Below are positions 10,715 through 22,599 of a stretch of DNA of 64,000 nt, in pieces. The notes below the pieces were generated by a model. The model did not search any database and was not told the origin of the DNA. It was given only the letters and a program-made list of their open reading frames with translations. The number at the start of each line of letters is the position of its first letter. The stretch's first letter is position 1. Location: contig NW_004955435.1 of NCBI RefSeq assembly GCF_000276665.1, positions 3,247,798-3,311,797 of the forward strand. Direction: 5' to 3'. This stretch comes from Chinchilla lanigera (taxonomy: Eukaryota > Chordata > Mammalia > Rodentia > Chinchillidae). The position numbers and the translations under genes are program-made.

Positions 10715-10835
10715 CTACTGTTTGTTGTAAAGTCAGAAACATTAGCATTATCTGAGAACTTGTTAGAAGTGTAATTATTAGTTCTACCCTTTACCTGCTT
10801 ACTGAGAATCTCCCTCTTAGTAACATAACCAAATG
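10715..10835 (-). mobile_element. MER5A-like hAT-Charlie fragment
   Basis: 'cattagcattatctgagaac' then 'ttgttagaagtgtaatt', 'gttctaccctttacctgc' and 'ttactgagaatctccct' follow the reverse-complemented MER5A order (cat-cagcat-cacctgg, aacttgttagaaatgc, ccccac, actgaatcagaa). Confidence 0.6.
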
Positions 10836-11550
10836 GTTTTTGAACATTTTGAGAAAACTGATCCAGGGTTTTAATTGTTCTTTGTGGAGTAGTGACAAAA
10901 GACACACCCTTGGGCCTCCATGGGCATACAGGCCATATCAGAGGTGTTCTACCAGTGAGTTCCGCCAGTCAGGAAAAGCCGCACCTTTAGGCAAAGGATT
11001 AACTGATTTAGCGGAGAAGCATTTCTCCTCAACATAAGACATCAAAAAAGCTTAGAGCGTTCAAATTTGGTTCTGAGTGAAACAAAGAGAAAAACAACTC
11101 CCTGAGAAATCATGGCCTTTAGTAGATCTAGTTGTGGTCTAAAGCATTAATTTTACACTGAATAATCAAAGTTGAGAAATTTTATTAAAGCCAACAAAGG
11201 TGATTGGTTCATTAACATATCTGGAAAAAAATACAATTTGTCTTAGGACATAAAAATGATAATAGAAAAAGTATTTTTAAAAAGAAGTATAGCTTTTTTA
11301 AATCAATATCTTATTTTCTGTAAGGTGAAAAAAATAATTAATAGATATAGGTGGTAAAGTTCTAGTTTACTAGATTCATATAATTCTAATCATATGTACC
11401 TATGAACATAGTTTAAAAATTTATAAAATGAAAAATCGATGTAACTAATTGTTGTAGTTAATTGATCAATTAGTCACTTGAGTGGGAGTGCTCCTTTGAT
11501 CTGAGTTAGCATGGTTGACACAATGGTATAACAGGAAAATGGGAGGGAAG
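10836..11550. other. Unassigned sequence
   Basis: No repeat or gene recognised. Confidence 0.5.
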
Positions 11551-11565
11551 GGTTTCAGCTGATCT

Positions 11566-11935
11566 CCCTTGAGGGAGATTCATTGTGCCTTTTCTTCAGG
11601 AGAGTTTGAAAGCTTTTTCTTCAAAGGAGCTTTGGCTGCTTTCTTCTTTGGAGGAGCTTCAGTCCTTACCTTCATCTTAAATGTTGTCTCCTGGCTTCCA
11701 GTGCAGATACCTCAGCATTCTGCCACAGATCCTTCAGCCTTTTAGCACAGACACATGAGCTTCCAGCACTGGCCCTTGGGACTTTCTGATGCAGATCCTT
11801 CCTTTATCCTCCTGATTTGTAGATGACGTTGCAGCGGGCTCCAAGACCTTTACTAGATCTTTCTGGTATTCAGCATGCAGACAAACGTCTTTCACTCTTC
11901 TACATTTGCCTCTAGTAAGCATTGACTAATGCACA
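11566..11935 (-). pseudogene. Possible decayed coding remnant, Lys/Ala-rich end
   Basis: On the minus strand a 62-codon frame (11922-11734) is followed, in another frame, by a short lysine/alanine-rich stretch at about 11663-11598 that ends in a stop (Pro-Pro-Lys-Lys-Lys-Ala-Ala-Lys type). The composition recalls basic nuclear or ribosomal protein tails, but I could not match a family. There is no poly(A) tract. It could be a frameshifted processed pseudogene or chance. Confidence 0.2.
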
Positions 11936-11939
11936 GATA

Positions 11940-13000
11940 AACCCACAAAAATAAAAATGTAGATGATTGAAGCAATGCAATTAACAAGCTTAATCTAGTA
12001 TCTCATCATTCAGCAAATATTTCAATACTTACCAAAGGGCCAGCCAGATTAGTATACATGTAGCATGGAACAAAATAGAAAAAAAATCCCCATTCTCAGG
12101 GAAATTAGTAACAAGGTCTGAAACATTGAACTCAACCCACGGAAATGACATGTTCTTTCCAACATAAGAATCACGGACAAAAATTGAGTATGTATTAACA
12201 GCAAATATCTTCAAAATTTCCAAAGTCATGTGAAACAAAGGAATTTTTTTAATAAGAAAACAATTAGGTTAGAAATCAATAACAAAAAAAACTAACAAAA
12301 TCATACATTTAGAAATTTAAAACACATGTTGAAATATTATAAGAAAATAGAACAAAGCAAAAAATACTTTATTTCAAAAGAGCAACATTGAGAAGACAGC
12401 TATCACTTTAAATGCTCCTATTAAAAAGAAAAGTGAAATTTACTGAGGTAAGTACCAACTTCAAAAGAAGAAATTAGAAGCAAAGATAATAGCACAAAAT
12501 TTATAAATACCAGAAATTGACGTGATGGAAAATAAAATGTAACAGAGATGATCAGCAATACTAAAGGTTGACAATGTGTTGATATATTAATAAAACTAAG
12601 ACATTTCTAGCAAGATTGTCCAAATGCTAAAGGCAGAAATAAACAGTAATAAGAAAAGAGACTTACAATTGAGATAAAGCATTAAAAAGAATATTTTAAC
12701 AATAACTTCATAAGACAAAGTACAACATAGAGGTTACCAAAACTGACCCAAGTAGAAATAAAAACTATAGTTTTTACTTTAACCTTGAAACAAGAGTGCT
12801 GAATTGGTAATTCAAAATTTAAATCAAAATCACATTCTAAGAAAGATACATACAAGTTCTTCCACATATTTAAGTGTGTGTATGTTTTACAATTCATACC
12901 AATCATTGCAGAGAATAAGTGAGAAAGGAAAGAGAACAGGAACCATGTAATTCAATGTGTAAAGCTAACATAAAGTTCTACATTGTTTATAGATTTTATA
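11940..13000 (+). mobile_element. Old L1 (L1M) ORF2 fragment
   Basis: Blocks such as 'aagacatttctagcaagatt', 'ggcagaaataaacagtaata' and 'gttaccaaaactgacccaag' follow the order of L1 ORF2 reverse-transcriptase coding sequence. All frames are broken. The edges are approximate, and 13.0-13.2 kb may also belong to it. Confidence 0.6.
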
Positions 13001-13460
13001 TTAGATTACATCTAAAAATATTACATTTTCCTAAAGTATTTCATATCTATCTATTTTCACTGCTGGTTTACATTTCACAAGAAATTTTAAATGTAAGTAT
13101 TAGAAAACACCTGAAAAGAGCATGGAATGCTTATCCTCAGAAACGAAGAAAAGCAAATGGAAATTTTAGAACGTCTCTTTTGACAGAAAGGAGAAATGAA
13201 TTGTGAGACCTATAACATATGGCAGATGGCATATTTTACTCCAGTGGAATTGAATATTCCTCAGCCACTCTGAGGAAAGTGCTCAGGACCCTAGTATGAT
13301 TCCCAAAGTGACACTTGACATTCTCTAGCACAAAACTAGAGTTAGAATGCTTTCCTAGGATATCAAACTGGTATCCTCTTGCAAAGACCTCCAAAACCAT
13401 CTTGATGTGTTAGGAGCTGTTGCTTTGTGTTATACTAAAGTTCTCTTTTAAATCTTCTTT
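13001..13460. other. Mostly unassigned; possible L1 scrap
   Basis: 'ggcatattttactccagtgg' and 'attcctcagccactctgagg' (13222-13275) hint at an old L1 ORF2 3' end. The rest is unassigned. Confidence 0.35.
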
Positions 13461-13469
13461 ATTAGAAAT

Positions 13470-14550
13470 AACCTACAGAATGGCAAAAATTTTTGCCAGC
13501 TACTCATCAGAAAGAGAACTAATATCTAGAATATATAAAGAGCTCAAAAAATTAGACCTCCTAAAATTAAAGACCCAGTCATGAAATGGGCCAGTGAAAT
13601 AAACAGGCACTTCCTGGAGAAAGAAATACAAATGGCCAACAAATATAGGAGAAAATGTTCAGCACCTCTGGCCATTAGAGAGACGCAAATTAAAACAAAA
13701 CTTAAATTCCAATCGACTCCAAAAAGAATGGAAATCATCACAAATAAAAAATTAAAAATACTGCCATGGTTGTGGGGACAAAGGAACCCTCCTGCATTGC
13801 TGATGGGAATGTAATTAATACAACAACTATGGGAATCAGTATGGAGATTTCCCCAAAACTGAAACTATAAATTACATATGACACAGATATCTCTGTGCTA
13901 TGTATCTTCCTCAAAGACCTTAAGACATTATACCACAGTAACACATGCATACCAATGTTTATAACGGCACAATTCATAATAGCTCAATCCCAGAAACAAC
14001 CTGTGTACCCAATTACAGACAATTGGATGAAGAAAATGTGGTGTTTATATGTAGTATAATATTACTCAGCTACAAAGGACAATTTTGAGACATTTGTAGG
14101 AAAATGGATCCACCTGGAAAATACAATGTTAAGTGAAATAAATCAGACACCTAAACTTGAATACCATATGGTATCTTTCATCTGAGGAAGGCAAAGTACA
14201 AACCAAGAAAAAAATAAAGGAAAGATAGAATGAGACAGGGGGATGGACTTTTGCAGATGGGAAGAGGTCCAGGGGACCGAGGGCAAGGAGTGAGGGAGAG
14301 GGGGTAGGGAAACAGGTAGAGTGAAGATACTCCAGGTACCAGGTCCTAATAGCCTCAATGAATGTGCACATTATATCCACAAACATGAACTAAGGTTGGT
14401 AATATCAACAAGAATGAAAAAGGGGAAAGGTGAACTAGAGAAAGAAGATTAAAAAAGAAACAAGCTATATTTTGTACATGCCACAACTCCCCAAGAGGAC
14501 TGCAGTATGCATGCACTACTAACAAGTCCTAATCAATTTTTTTAAATCCT
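13470..14550 (+). mobile_element. L1 3' part: end of ORF2 plus 3'UTR
   Basis: ORF2 C-terminal coding landmarks appear in order: 'aatatctagaatatataaag', 'gcacttcctggagaaagaaa', 'tgctgatgggaatgtaatta', 'ccacagtaacacatgcatac', 'atggatccacctggaaaata' and 'gtgaaataaatcagac'. A purine-rich 3'UTR follows (14200-14460), then a tail with 'ccaagaggactgcagtatgc'. No frame is intact. Older than the ID copies at 61-63 kb judging by its damage. Confidence 0.8.
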
Positions 14551-14848
14551 CTTTCTATTACTTGCAAGCTATGTAATTTCAAATAAATTTTAAATTATTC
14601 TTGGCTGTTTTTTCCTCTGCAAAGTGCAAAAAGAGAATAGTGTCTATTCACTGATTACATATTATGCAACAGACCACAGGATCTGTTTCCATGATAGTGA
14701 TAATTGCGACATAAAATCATATGGAGCTTTCTAGATTGCAGTGCATATCCATATATCTTATCTTAGCTACATAAAAAGCTACGCTTATATGGTCCTGTTT
14801 ATAAACTTTCGTTTGATCATTTCATTTTCATATAGTGATTAGCATTTT
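14551..14848. other. Unassigned, possibly ancient SINE/LINE
   Basis: Weak resemblance to an L3/MIR core around 14690-14810. Not secure. Confidence 0.3.
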
Positions 14849-14849
14849 T

Positions 14850-14935
14850 ATATTTATTTCATGCTTACTAGGGGCCAAATTCTGAGACAAGCACTTTACT
14901 TTTAAGCTCGTTCAGTGTCCACCCTAGCTCAAAGC
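14850..14935 (-). mobile_element. Possible MIR 3' end, antisense
   Basis: 'tttcatgcttactaggggcc' followed by 'gacaagcactttacttttaa' matches the reversed MIR end (cttactatgtgccag, taagcactttac). Confidence 0.45.
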
Positions 14936-15134
14936 CAGCATGGTGGCAGAGGACGGTAGCGCTGGGTAGAGCACTTCCAAGGATGATGAGGTCAGGAAAT
15001 AAAACAGAATCTTCAACTGGAGGTGGAAAAGTCATCCTTTTGGTTGTCACAATGTGCTAAGAAATTAATAGTCCCATCCAGGCTAAAAGACACATAGGTC
15101 ATTAGAAAAAATAATGAACATATAATAAACTTTT

Positions 15135-15317
15135 GAGTGGTATTGGAAATTTAATTTAAGGCCTTTGCACTGAGCTACATTCCCAGCCCTCACCCCCTTT
15201 TAAATGTTTTTGAGACAGAGTTTCAATAACTGGATAAATTGCCCAGACTGGGCTTGGATTTGTGATCTTCCTGGCTCAGCCTCACAGATTACAGGTGTAT
15301 GCCAGCATGTCTGCCAT
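15135..15317 (-). mobile_element. B1-dID dimeric SINE, antisense
   Basis: Reading the plus strand, a reversed dID half comes first ('tgcactgagctacattccca'), then a reversed B1 half ('tttgagacagagtttc', 'ttgcccagactgggcttgg', 'cacagattacaggtgtatg'). On its own strand the order is therefore B1 then dID, the order of the known dimer. Confidence 0.8.
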
Positions 15318-17072
15318 AAAATAATAAACTTAATAGTAAATAATTTGGCTTAGGACATTTATTAAAATTAGTCACCACAAAGTAACTAAGTTTTTAAAAG
15401 TAGTGAGATGCAGTATTGGTGAGGGTCTTAGTAGTAGATGTTTCCTCACCAGAGACCCTCTGTGTGAGACTTAAGAGTCTCTCGGAATATTAGATGCTTC
15501 TTTTGTGTGCTCATGTTTGAGAATTACTGGGACTGCTTGTGTACACTAAGAATTACTCCACGGAGAAAAGGAACTGTGATATTTAAGTCAAACAGATCCA
15601 GATTTGAATCTTGACTATTTTTCTTATACACCAGTTTTTTATAATATGCTTTAGATTCTGCCGCCAACACCAGACTGGAGCTATAAAATGTTAATGGCTG
15701 CTCTCCTCGCTGTCATTTTTCTGGGCCTTGACTGGCTGCCCTTTCCTCCCCCACAATCTTCCTCTTTTCTCTGTGACCGCACACTGCTCACGTTCTTCTC
15801 TCGTCTCTGTAACCAGAGCTTCTCTCTCTCTGTTATAGATTTGTTGAACATCACATCAGACTGTATATGCAGAGGGCTGAGTCTGTCACACAGCTAGGAT
15901 TAAGTAAATGTTATTTCCTGTTATTATCAGGGCTACAATAGAAATGGACCAAGTTGCTATTGAATTCTTGGGAAATGGAGTGAAATCGTAATCTATTCAG
16001 GTCTCAAGTTTCCTGCATGATGTTGCCCTTCAGTTCATTAAGTTTTGTTCAAAAAACTAGGCAAAAGAACAATATCTTATGAAACAACTTGGATAAATAT
16101 TTTAAATAAACTGACCAATTACACAAAATAATTGGTTGGATTTACAGAAACAATTAGTTGATCCACTTAGACCATTTAACTGATTTATTATTTTGCATTC
16201 TTCATGTGAAAATACTGCATTTGTTTTCTCCTGATTTATATCTTTAGCTTCAGATTCATAGAGTCACTTTCCTATGGAAAGGAAATCATATGAACTATAA
16301 TATTGCATTTAACCAAATGTGAAAACAGCTGTTTTAAACAACTGAATACATTAAATTGGTGTAGATGGAAAATAGTGGAAATTGCTTTACAAAGAACATT
16401 TTATCTTAAACCATTATCAGCTACTGGGAGATTTCTTTCACTGCATTTTAAATAATAATCATACAAAGAATTGCAATAAAATGTGTGTACTGTGTTCTTT
16501 ACTCCTACATATAGTGCAGAGAAATATCTCTATTACTTTTTAAAATTCTAGAACAATAATTTCCTTGCTTGATTTTCCTGTACGGCTACACATGCTGATC
16601 TCCCCAAAGATCTATCAGCTTCTCTCCATGGGTTACTCTTGTATCTTGACAGTCACTGGCTAGTGGTCATTTTCTTTTTCCTATCTGGGACTATTTTCAA
16701 AAATGAGATATGTTTAGAAGGACAAAGTACTTCAAGTGAAGTTTAGGTTCTGTTGGTTATGGCAAACAAACCAGACCATTTTGAAAGACCTATATTATTA
16801 AAGACTTAACATGCTCTTTGTATTATGTAGCACTGAGACTGCTAAAATTTCAAGTAACATATAACTGTACCCCAAACCTTCTATAAAAAAAATAGAATTT
16901 GTTAGTTCACATAACCGAGAAATACCAAAATCACTCACTTCAGTTGAGGCTAGATCTAACCGCTTAACTACTTTAAATTTCTGCTCCCTTACATAGGAAA
17001 AGCTGAAAACAGATTTATATATTTTAATTTTCCAAATAATCCATAATAAACAATGTTATGAACTATTTTTAA
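15318..17072. other. Unassigned sequence with a possible MIR scrap
   Basis: 'cagatccagatttgaatctt' (15595-15614) resembles a MIR start. The rest, including a 69-codon frame at 15688-15897, shows nothing I can name. Confidence 0.45.
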
Positions 17073-17085
17073 GAAAAATCACCAA

Positions 17086-17247
17086 GCTGGGCCTGGTGGC
17101 GCATGCCTGTAATCTCAGCACTCCACTCGGGAGGCTGAGGCAGGAGGATCTTGGCAAGTTCAAGACCAGCCTAAGCTACAAAGTGAGCTCAAGGCCAGCC
17201 TGAACTGCATAGTGAAAGCCTGCCTCAAAAAGACAGAAAAAGAGAAA
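17086..17247 (+). mobile_element. B1 SINE with internal duplication
   Basis: Begins 'gctgggcctggtggcgcatg', has the 'gggaggctgaggcaggagga' core and carries two tandem 'aagaccagcct / aaggccagcct' blocks (the ~29-bp internal duplication typical of rodent B1), then an A-rich tail. Flanks gaaaaatcaccaa (17073-17085) and gaaaagtcaccaa (17248-17260) match at 12 of 13 positions, giving the target duplication. Confidence 0.9.
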
Positions 17248-17260
17248 GAAAAGTCACCAA

Positions 17261-18047
17261 AAGGGACCAACTACTCTAATTCTGCAGTATAACGAGACTT
17301 TCCCCTCTGATTAGAAGATTCGGTGCTGATACTGTTCTCCCTGGTCCTGGCTGGGTCTTTTCCCTAAGAGATCTGCAAATCTTCCCCAAGCAGAGAGAAC
17401 ATAGACTCTTTATCAAAATTGTGTTGAGATGTAAAAATATTCATACTTAAAACTACAGTATTTTTTCAATTCTAATAGACTATAGTGATACACTGAGATC
17501 TAAGTGTAGTAAAACTAAGAAATTTTGTGAATAGATTTTGTCATATATTTTCTCCAAGAAACCTTATAGAAAAACTAACACAAATCAGGGATTTTACATT
17601 GTCTGCCAAAGCAGTTGTCAGGAAAATTTCGACTATGTCTCAGTCTGCATATGTCACGCACTCTGATGTCTGTGCTTGTGTCATTCAAGGTGACAAACCC
17701 TTTGCAAAGTAGCTGGGTCCTGTCTCTGAGTAAAGAATAAAAAAATACTAGAAGCAATTGATAATTATCGTTCAAATATTGTACTTATTTAGAATTAAGA
17801 ATGTAAAGCTTTGGAATAAATTTTGTTAGTAGTGAAACAATTGTATTTGTATTTTTGAAAATCAAATTTTAAATGGGTATCAATGGAGAAGCAATAAACA
17901 TATTCTAAGATAACCATGGAACAGATAAACATACATATATTCACTTTAACAATGAAAAAGGTCTGGGCATTCATCCTATTAGATTTTATGGCATGGGTGA
18001 AAATATACTAATACGAACAGAATAATTTGGATACATGTTGTGACATA
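17261..18047. other. Unassigned sequence
   Basis: No repeat or gene recognised. Confidence 0.5.
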
Positions 18048-18057
18048 AGATCATACC

Positions 18058-18161
18058 AATGCACACCTATAATCGCAGCACTCAGGAGGCTGAGGCAGGA
18101 GGATCAATGTGAGTTTGAGGCCACCCTGAACTATATAGTGAGACCCTGTCTCAAGAAAACA
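18058..18161 (+). mobile_element. B1 SINE, 5'-truncated monomer
   Basis: 'aatgcacacctataatcgca', the 'aggaggctgaggcaggagga' core and 'gtgagaccctgtctcaag' identify B1, with only one 'gaggccaccctgaac' block. Flanks agatcataccaa and agaccataacaa look like an aged target duplication. Confidence 0.85.
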
Positions 18162-18460
18162 AAGACCATAACAAGTGTCACATCATTATTTTTGTCATAC
18201 TTTTCTAATGTCCTGTGTAGTATAAAACAAGAAAAGAATTAATAATAAGGGAAGAATACAACAATTTTTAGAGATATTTTTAAAGCTATATAAATAGAAG
18301 CACAAAGAAAGTGAACTTAAGAAATTAACAGAGCACAAAAGCAAAGTTGATAGAATGGTAATATAGAGTTAGAAACAGGGCCTGTACATACTTCTACTAC
18401 AGATATGCAAAGAACATGAGAATGTGATTCAGGTTTCCTGCCATCTGACATCCAATAAGG

Positions 18461-18466
18461 CACACA

Positions 18467-18499
<33 letters not shown>
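18461..18499. repeat. (CA)n microsatellite
   Basis: About 19 CA units with one interruption (cagaca) near the start. Confidence 0.95.
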
Positions 18500-18502
<3 letters not shown>

Positions 18503-18939
18503 GAAGACAACTACTAAAAAGATGGCATGTGGAATTAAAGAATATCTCCACAGTGAAAAAGTATCCATTTATTAGAATGATGTTTATGAGTGATATTTTC
18601 CCATTATTTTTATGATAGTAATTTTTTAAATTATGTAAACATAGAGGGAAAAATCAAACAAAATCTGTAGATGCATACTGGAATTCATTAAAATCTTAGC
18701 AGTAGAAAACACTAGGGAGCCTAAATGTTCTTAAATATTTTTGTAGTTAGTGTTATTTTTCCAACATTTTGTTATAATAAACATAATTAAAGCATATATC
18801 CCTTTAAGGTCATGTATGTGTTTTTTAAAAAAAATAATTAATTACAGAGTCTGGTCTCAGGTCCAACCCAAGAGTTTAGAAGTTATCACTCTTGTCCTTA
18901 GAATAACAACAACAAAAAAAGCTGAACGAATTAAAAGTT
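18500..18939. other. Unassigned sequence
   Basis: AT-rich, nothing recognised. Confidence 0.5.
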
Positions 18940-19325
18940 GACTACTTTTCCTAGATCCATCAGAGAACTGAGGTAAATCACCACCTTAAAATCTAGGGAA
19001 ATAGGCAAATCTAGGGTAATGGCTGAGATTTACTCAAGTGGATAGATCTATAAACTAATGTCAGGTTGATGGTAATTTTTGACAAATTGTTTTAGACTGT
19101 TAACTGTTGACTAAGCTCAGCACCTAGCCAAATCCACAAAAATGTTCACACTGGAGACTTATTCACCTTAATTCCCATTACCAAAGTCCAATTTTCAACA
19201 ACATCAACAAAATTTTATCAACATATTGGTCTGAAGATCAAGGCATTAAAACCAGACTAACGCATGGTGTAGATATTAAAATTATCAAACATATAATTTT
19301 AAAAGCTACAAGATGTGGATGAAAG
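18940..19325 (+). mobile_element. L1M 5'-region fragment
   Basis: 'attcccattaccaaagtcca', 'aagatcaaggcattaaaacc' and 'tagatattaaaattatcaaa' follow the order of the segment upstream of and entering ORF1 in old L1M elements. Very diverged. Confidence 0.5.
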
Positions 19326-19329
19326 AAAT

Positions 19330-19528
19330 ACTTGCTATGTACAGCTCCCACTGTGTGAGGTCAGCTGCCTTCCGCCATGAGCCCTGCGCCAGAGCTGAGC
19401 AGTACTGGTACCTTCCTCTCCAGTCACTAAAGCTGTGTGCAAACTAAGTGTCTTTTCTTTGCGAAGTTAGCTCATCTTGGGCATTTCACTATTGTATTGG
19501 AAGATGGACTGATATACTTCTATTACAT
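19330..19528 (+). mobile_element. MaLR-type LTR fragment (MST/MLT-like)
   Basis: 'tgccttccgccatgagccct', 'gtgtcttttctttgcgaagt', 'ttgggcatttcactattgta' and 'gaagatggactgatata' match the 3' half of an MST/MLT-type LTR, ending close to the expected terminus. Confidence 0.6.
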
Positions 19529-19539
19529 GTGAAGTGGAG

Positions 19540-20905
19540 CAGGGGTGCATGAAGGCAAATGATCCACGTGGTGATGGGTTAGAGTTGTCATCAACCGGAA
19601 GTCATGTTTAGCTTATGGTGGGCACTGGTGGTTCTGTATAGAAACATTTATCAATATGAACACACACACGGCATAATGTACACAAGTAAATGCTTTGTCA
19701 GCTGCGAAGGACTACAAGGAATGACATCCCAGCAGGAATAAATATCAAATGCTCAAATCTTGGTTTCTGGTATAACTGTCCTGGAAGAGGTACCAGAATA
19801 TCTCTGAAAAATGGCTCACACTGGAGGATCTTGTGGTGCCTCAAAGTTGGAAAGTACTTGAAACAAGCAAAAAACTCACAACAACGAGAGTGATTCAGTC
19901 ATACAGGAGCCAACTGAAAGATTTCTCAGTGAAGAAAGTGTAACAATTTAACAAAAAATGTAACTAAATATCATTACATTTTATTCCAAAGTATAAAATA
20001 TATACTGACAGTAATAAAAGATTTAATAAATACGTGGAAAAATACACAAATTTCCCATGCAGAAGAATTCTAAACAATTTATGTAATCTGACTTTAGGGA
20101 GGTAGAGTGTTCGTCTCCAATTTTTTCTCTTGTGGTTGTTTTTGTTTTTTCTTGAGGCACAGTCTCATTGTGTTGCCCAGGCTGGCTTTCAGTTTGAGAT
20201 TTCATGTTTCAGCAACCCTAGTGGCTGGGATTACAGGTGTGTATAAATGCACCTGGCTTTCTGCACTTGCTAGGTGTGAACTTCCCATAGTAACTTCCAA
20301 GAAGCTGGTACAGAAACACGGGTGTGGGAAGATGGGGAACTTCAGTGGAGAAACTTGGCAAACACTACCTCAGGCAGAGTGACCTGGGTTAATATAAATA
20401 AGGGTGACTTAAATTGACAGTATACGCTTTTAATGCAGTATGATGAGAATGTTACTTTACCTTTGTGGTCTTCTCTCAAAAATGCTGTATTCAGTTTAAT
20501 TATCGTGAAAAACTCAAACAAACCCAAATTGAGAAGCATTCTACAATATACCTAACCAATAATCCTCAAAACTGTCAAGGCCATCAGATTTAGTCTAAAA
20601 CACTTCACAACCAAGAAGAGCCTAAAGAAACACAATCACTAAATGTAAAGGGATATCCTGGGTAGGATTCTGAAACACACACAAAAAAGACTTCAGGGGA
20701 ACCTAGGAAAATTCAGTTAAAGTGTTGACTTTAGATAGTAAGGCACCAATATTGGCTTTTTAATTTTGAAAAAAATATCATACAAGTAGAAGACCTTAAT
20801 AATATGGAAAACCAGATTTAGGTTATTTGGAAGTTTTCCACACCATTTTTGCCATAAGTGGTTAAATCCAGAATTGCTCTCAGAATTAAAGTTTAATTTT
20901 GAAAT
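19540..20905 (+). mobile_element. L1M 3'UTR, interrupted by a B1
   Basis: Landmarks run in order: 'gaagaattctaaacaattta' (20062), then after the B1 'agtggagaaacttggcaaac', 'acctttgtggtcttctctca', 'aaactgtcaaggccatcaga', 'tatcctgggtaggattctga' and 'caccaatattggctttt'. This is the 3'UTR of a mammal-wide L1M. The start near 19540 is uncertain and the end is near 20905. Confidence 0.75.
20111..20257 (-). mobile_element. B1 SINE, antisense, inside L1M
   Basis: Opens with a T-rich tail, then 'gaggcacagtctcattgtg', 'ttgcccaggctggctttc' and 'gctgggattacaggtgtgt', ending 'aaatgcacctggct'. It splits the L1M 3'UTR, so it inserted later. Confidence 0.85.
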
Positions 20906-20929
20906 TAACCAATGCCTTTGAAGCTTTCA

Positions 20930-21367
20930 CGTAACTTATTATATAACAGCTTTATTGTGGTGTGATTGATATATAAAATCTGCTTGTATTTAATGGGTGC
21001 AATTTGGTGAATTTGGACATAGACAAATCCTTTGGGATGCCATTGCCACAATCAAGTTAGCATATGTATCCAATATCTCTTAAAGGTTTTTGGTCCCTTT
21101 GGTTTGTGCTGTTTGATTGTTTTATTTTGTTTCATTCTGTTTCTTTGGCAAAAGCACTTCACAAGAGATCTACCCTTGTCAAATTTTCTAATGCTTAGTA
21201 TTGTATTGTTAACTGTAAGTATTGTGTTGCACAGCCAAATATGCCTAGCATTGCTGAAACATTATAGTTATTGAAAAAGCACTTCCCATTTCTGCCACCA
21301 CTAGCCCCTGACAACTACTTTTGTTTTTTTCTGCTTCTATGATTCTATTACGGATACGTCACATGCC
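20930..21367 (-). mobile_element. L1M 3' end, antisense, left part
   Basis: 'cagctttattgtggtgtgat', 'gtgcaatttggtgaatttgg' and 'ttgccacaatcaagttagc' are the reversed terminal 3'UTR of an L1M. It faces the L1M that ends at ~20905, so two L1 tails meet. It resumes at 22600 after a MaLR insertion. Confidence 0.75.
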
Positions 21368-22599
21368 TATTAATCCTGGTTTGTCAACTTCGTTGGATTA
21401 AGAAATGCTTGGCATATTGGTGAAGCACACTCCCGAGTGTGTCTCAGGTGGTCATGGAGGCTTGACCACCTGCCCTGTCCTTCTCTGATAATATGCCCCC
21501 ACTCCTTTTCTGCTGCCGTAAACTGAGCTGGGCTGCTGTGAACTGCTCTACTTCCTGGCTCCTGACTACCACATATTTCTGCTATATTGTTGCCTTGCAG
21601 CAAGCCAACCATGGACTAAAAGCCCTGGGCCATGCCCCAAATTAAAACTTCCCTCCTTTAAATTCTGTGTTGAGTATTGTGTCCTAGGAATAAGCAAGCT
21701 GATTAATACAGAAAATTGGTACAAAGAGTGGGGCTATTGCTGTGACTGTACCTGAGTATGTGGTTTAGAAACTTTTGGAACTGGCTGAAGGGAGGTATTT
21801 GTGAAGGTTTAGAGAAACAGGCTGGAGAAGCAATACATCGCAGCAAACAGAGCATTATGGGTGATTGTGGTCAGAGCATAGAAGACCACAATGCTGATAA
21901 GAATGCAGACAATAAAAGCCAAGCTCAGGAAGTTTCATTTGAGAACAAGGATTCCTTTGGCAGATGGACTACAATCCATGTTTCTTATGCTATAGAAGAA
22001 AATCTGTCTATATTTTGTCCATGTCCATGTGGGAGATTATAACTAAGGGCAGTAAACCAATTAATCTACAGAAGAAATTTCAAAGCAGCCTAACATTCAG
22101 GCAGTGCCATAGGAAGTGTTGGCTGCTTTTAAACAAATTTACAGTGAGAATTTGGGACAAAAGGGAAAGCAGAAGATTTTGAAAAATTTAAATTTTGGCC
22201 CATAAGAAACCATGTGTAAAACTTGGGCCAAAAGGGAGTATGGCCATCAAAGAATTAGCATCATAAAAAAAATAAATCAAATATTTCATAGGAGACCAAA
22301 AAAAAAAAGACGTCTGGAGGGTATCTCAGGAATCAGCAAACTCCCACTTGCAAAAGGCTCAAGGTGCAAAAGTATTAAACTTGAATTTGAGAAGAGAGTC
22401 CCTGGGGCCATGGGCCAAGGAAACCGGGCTACTCCTTCTCCTGACACAGGAGACCTTGGCATCATCCATGAGATACTCGCTTTTCTGGCAGTCAGAACGC
22501 AAGAGCTGTGGGGTCGGGGCGAGCCCGTTCCAAACTTTCCTCCCTTAAATTGTGTCTGTTGGGTCCTGTGTCCCAGTGTCAGGATAGCGGATTTATACA
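21368..22599 (+). mobile_element. MaLR element (MLT1/ORR1-like), 3' part deleted, nested in L1M
   Basis: The 5' LTR spans about 21368-21710 ('ggtttgtcaacttcgttgga' is an MLT1-type start; it ends 'gattaataca'). Internal sequence follows, opening 'aaattggtacaaagagtggg'. At 22530-22599 only the tail of a 3' LTR remains ('cctcccttaaattgtgtctg', compare 'cctcctttaaattctgtgtt' in the 5' LTR). Frames up to 133 codons inside have no domain and are not credible genes. Confidence 0.7.

Noticed and set aside
18461..18499. CRISPR-like or tandem spacer structure
   Set aside because: Plain CA microsatellite. No array of repeats with unique spacers exists anywhere in the window, and the DNA is mammalian.
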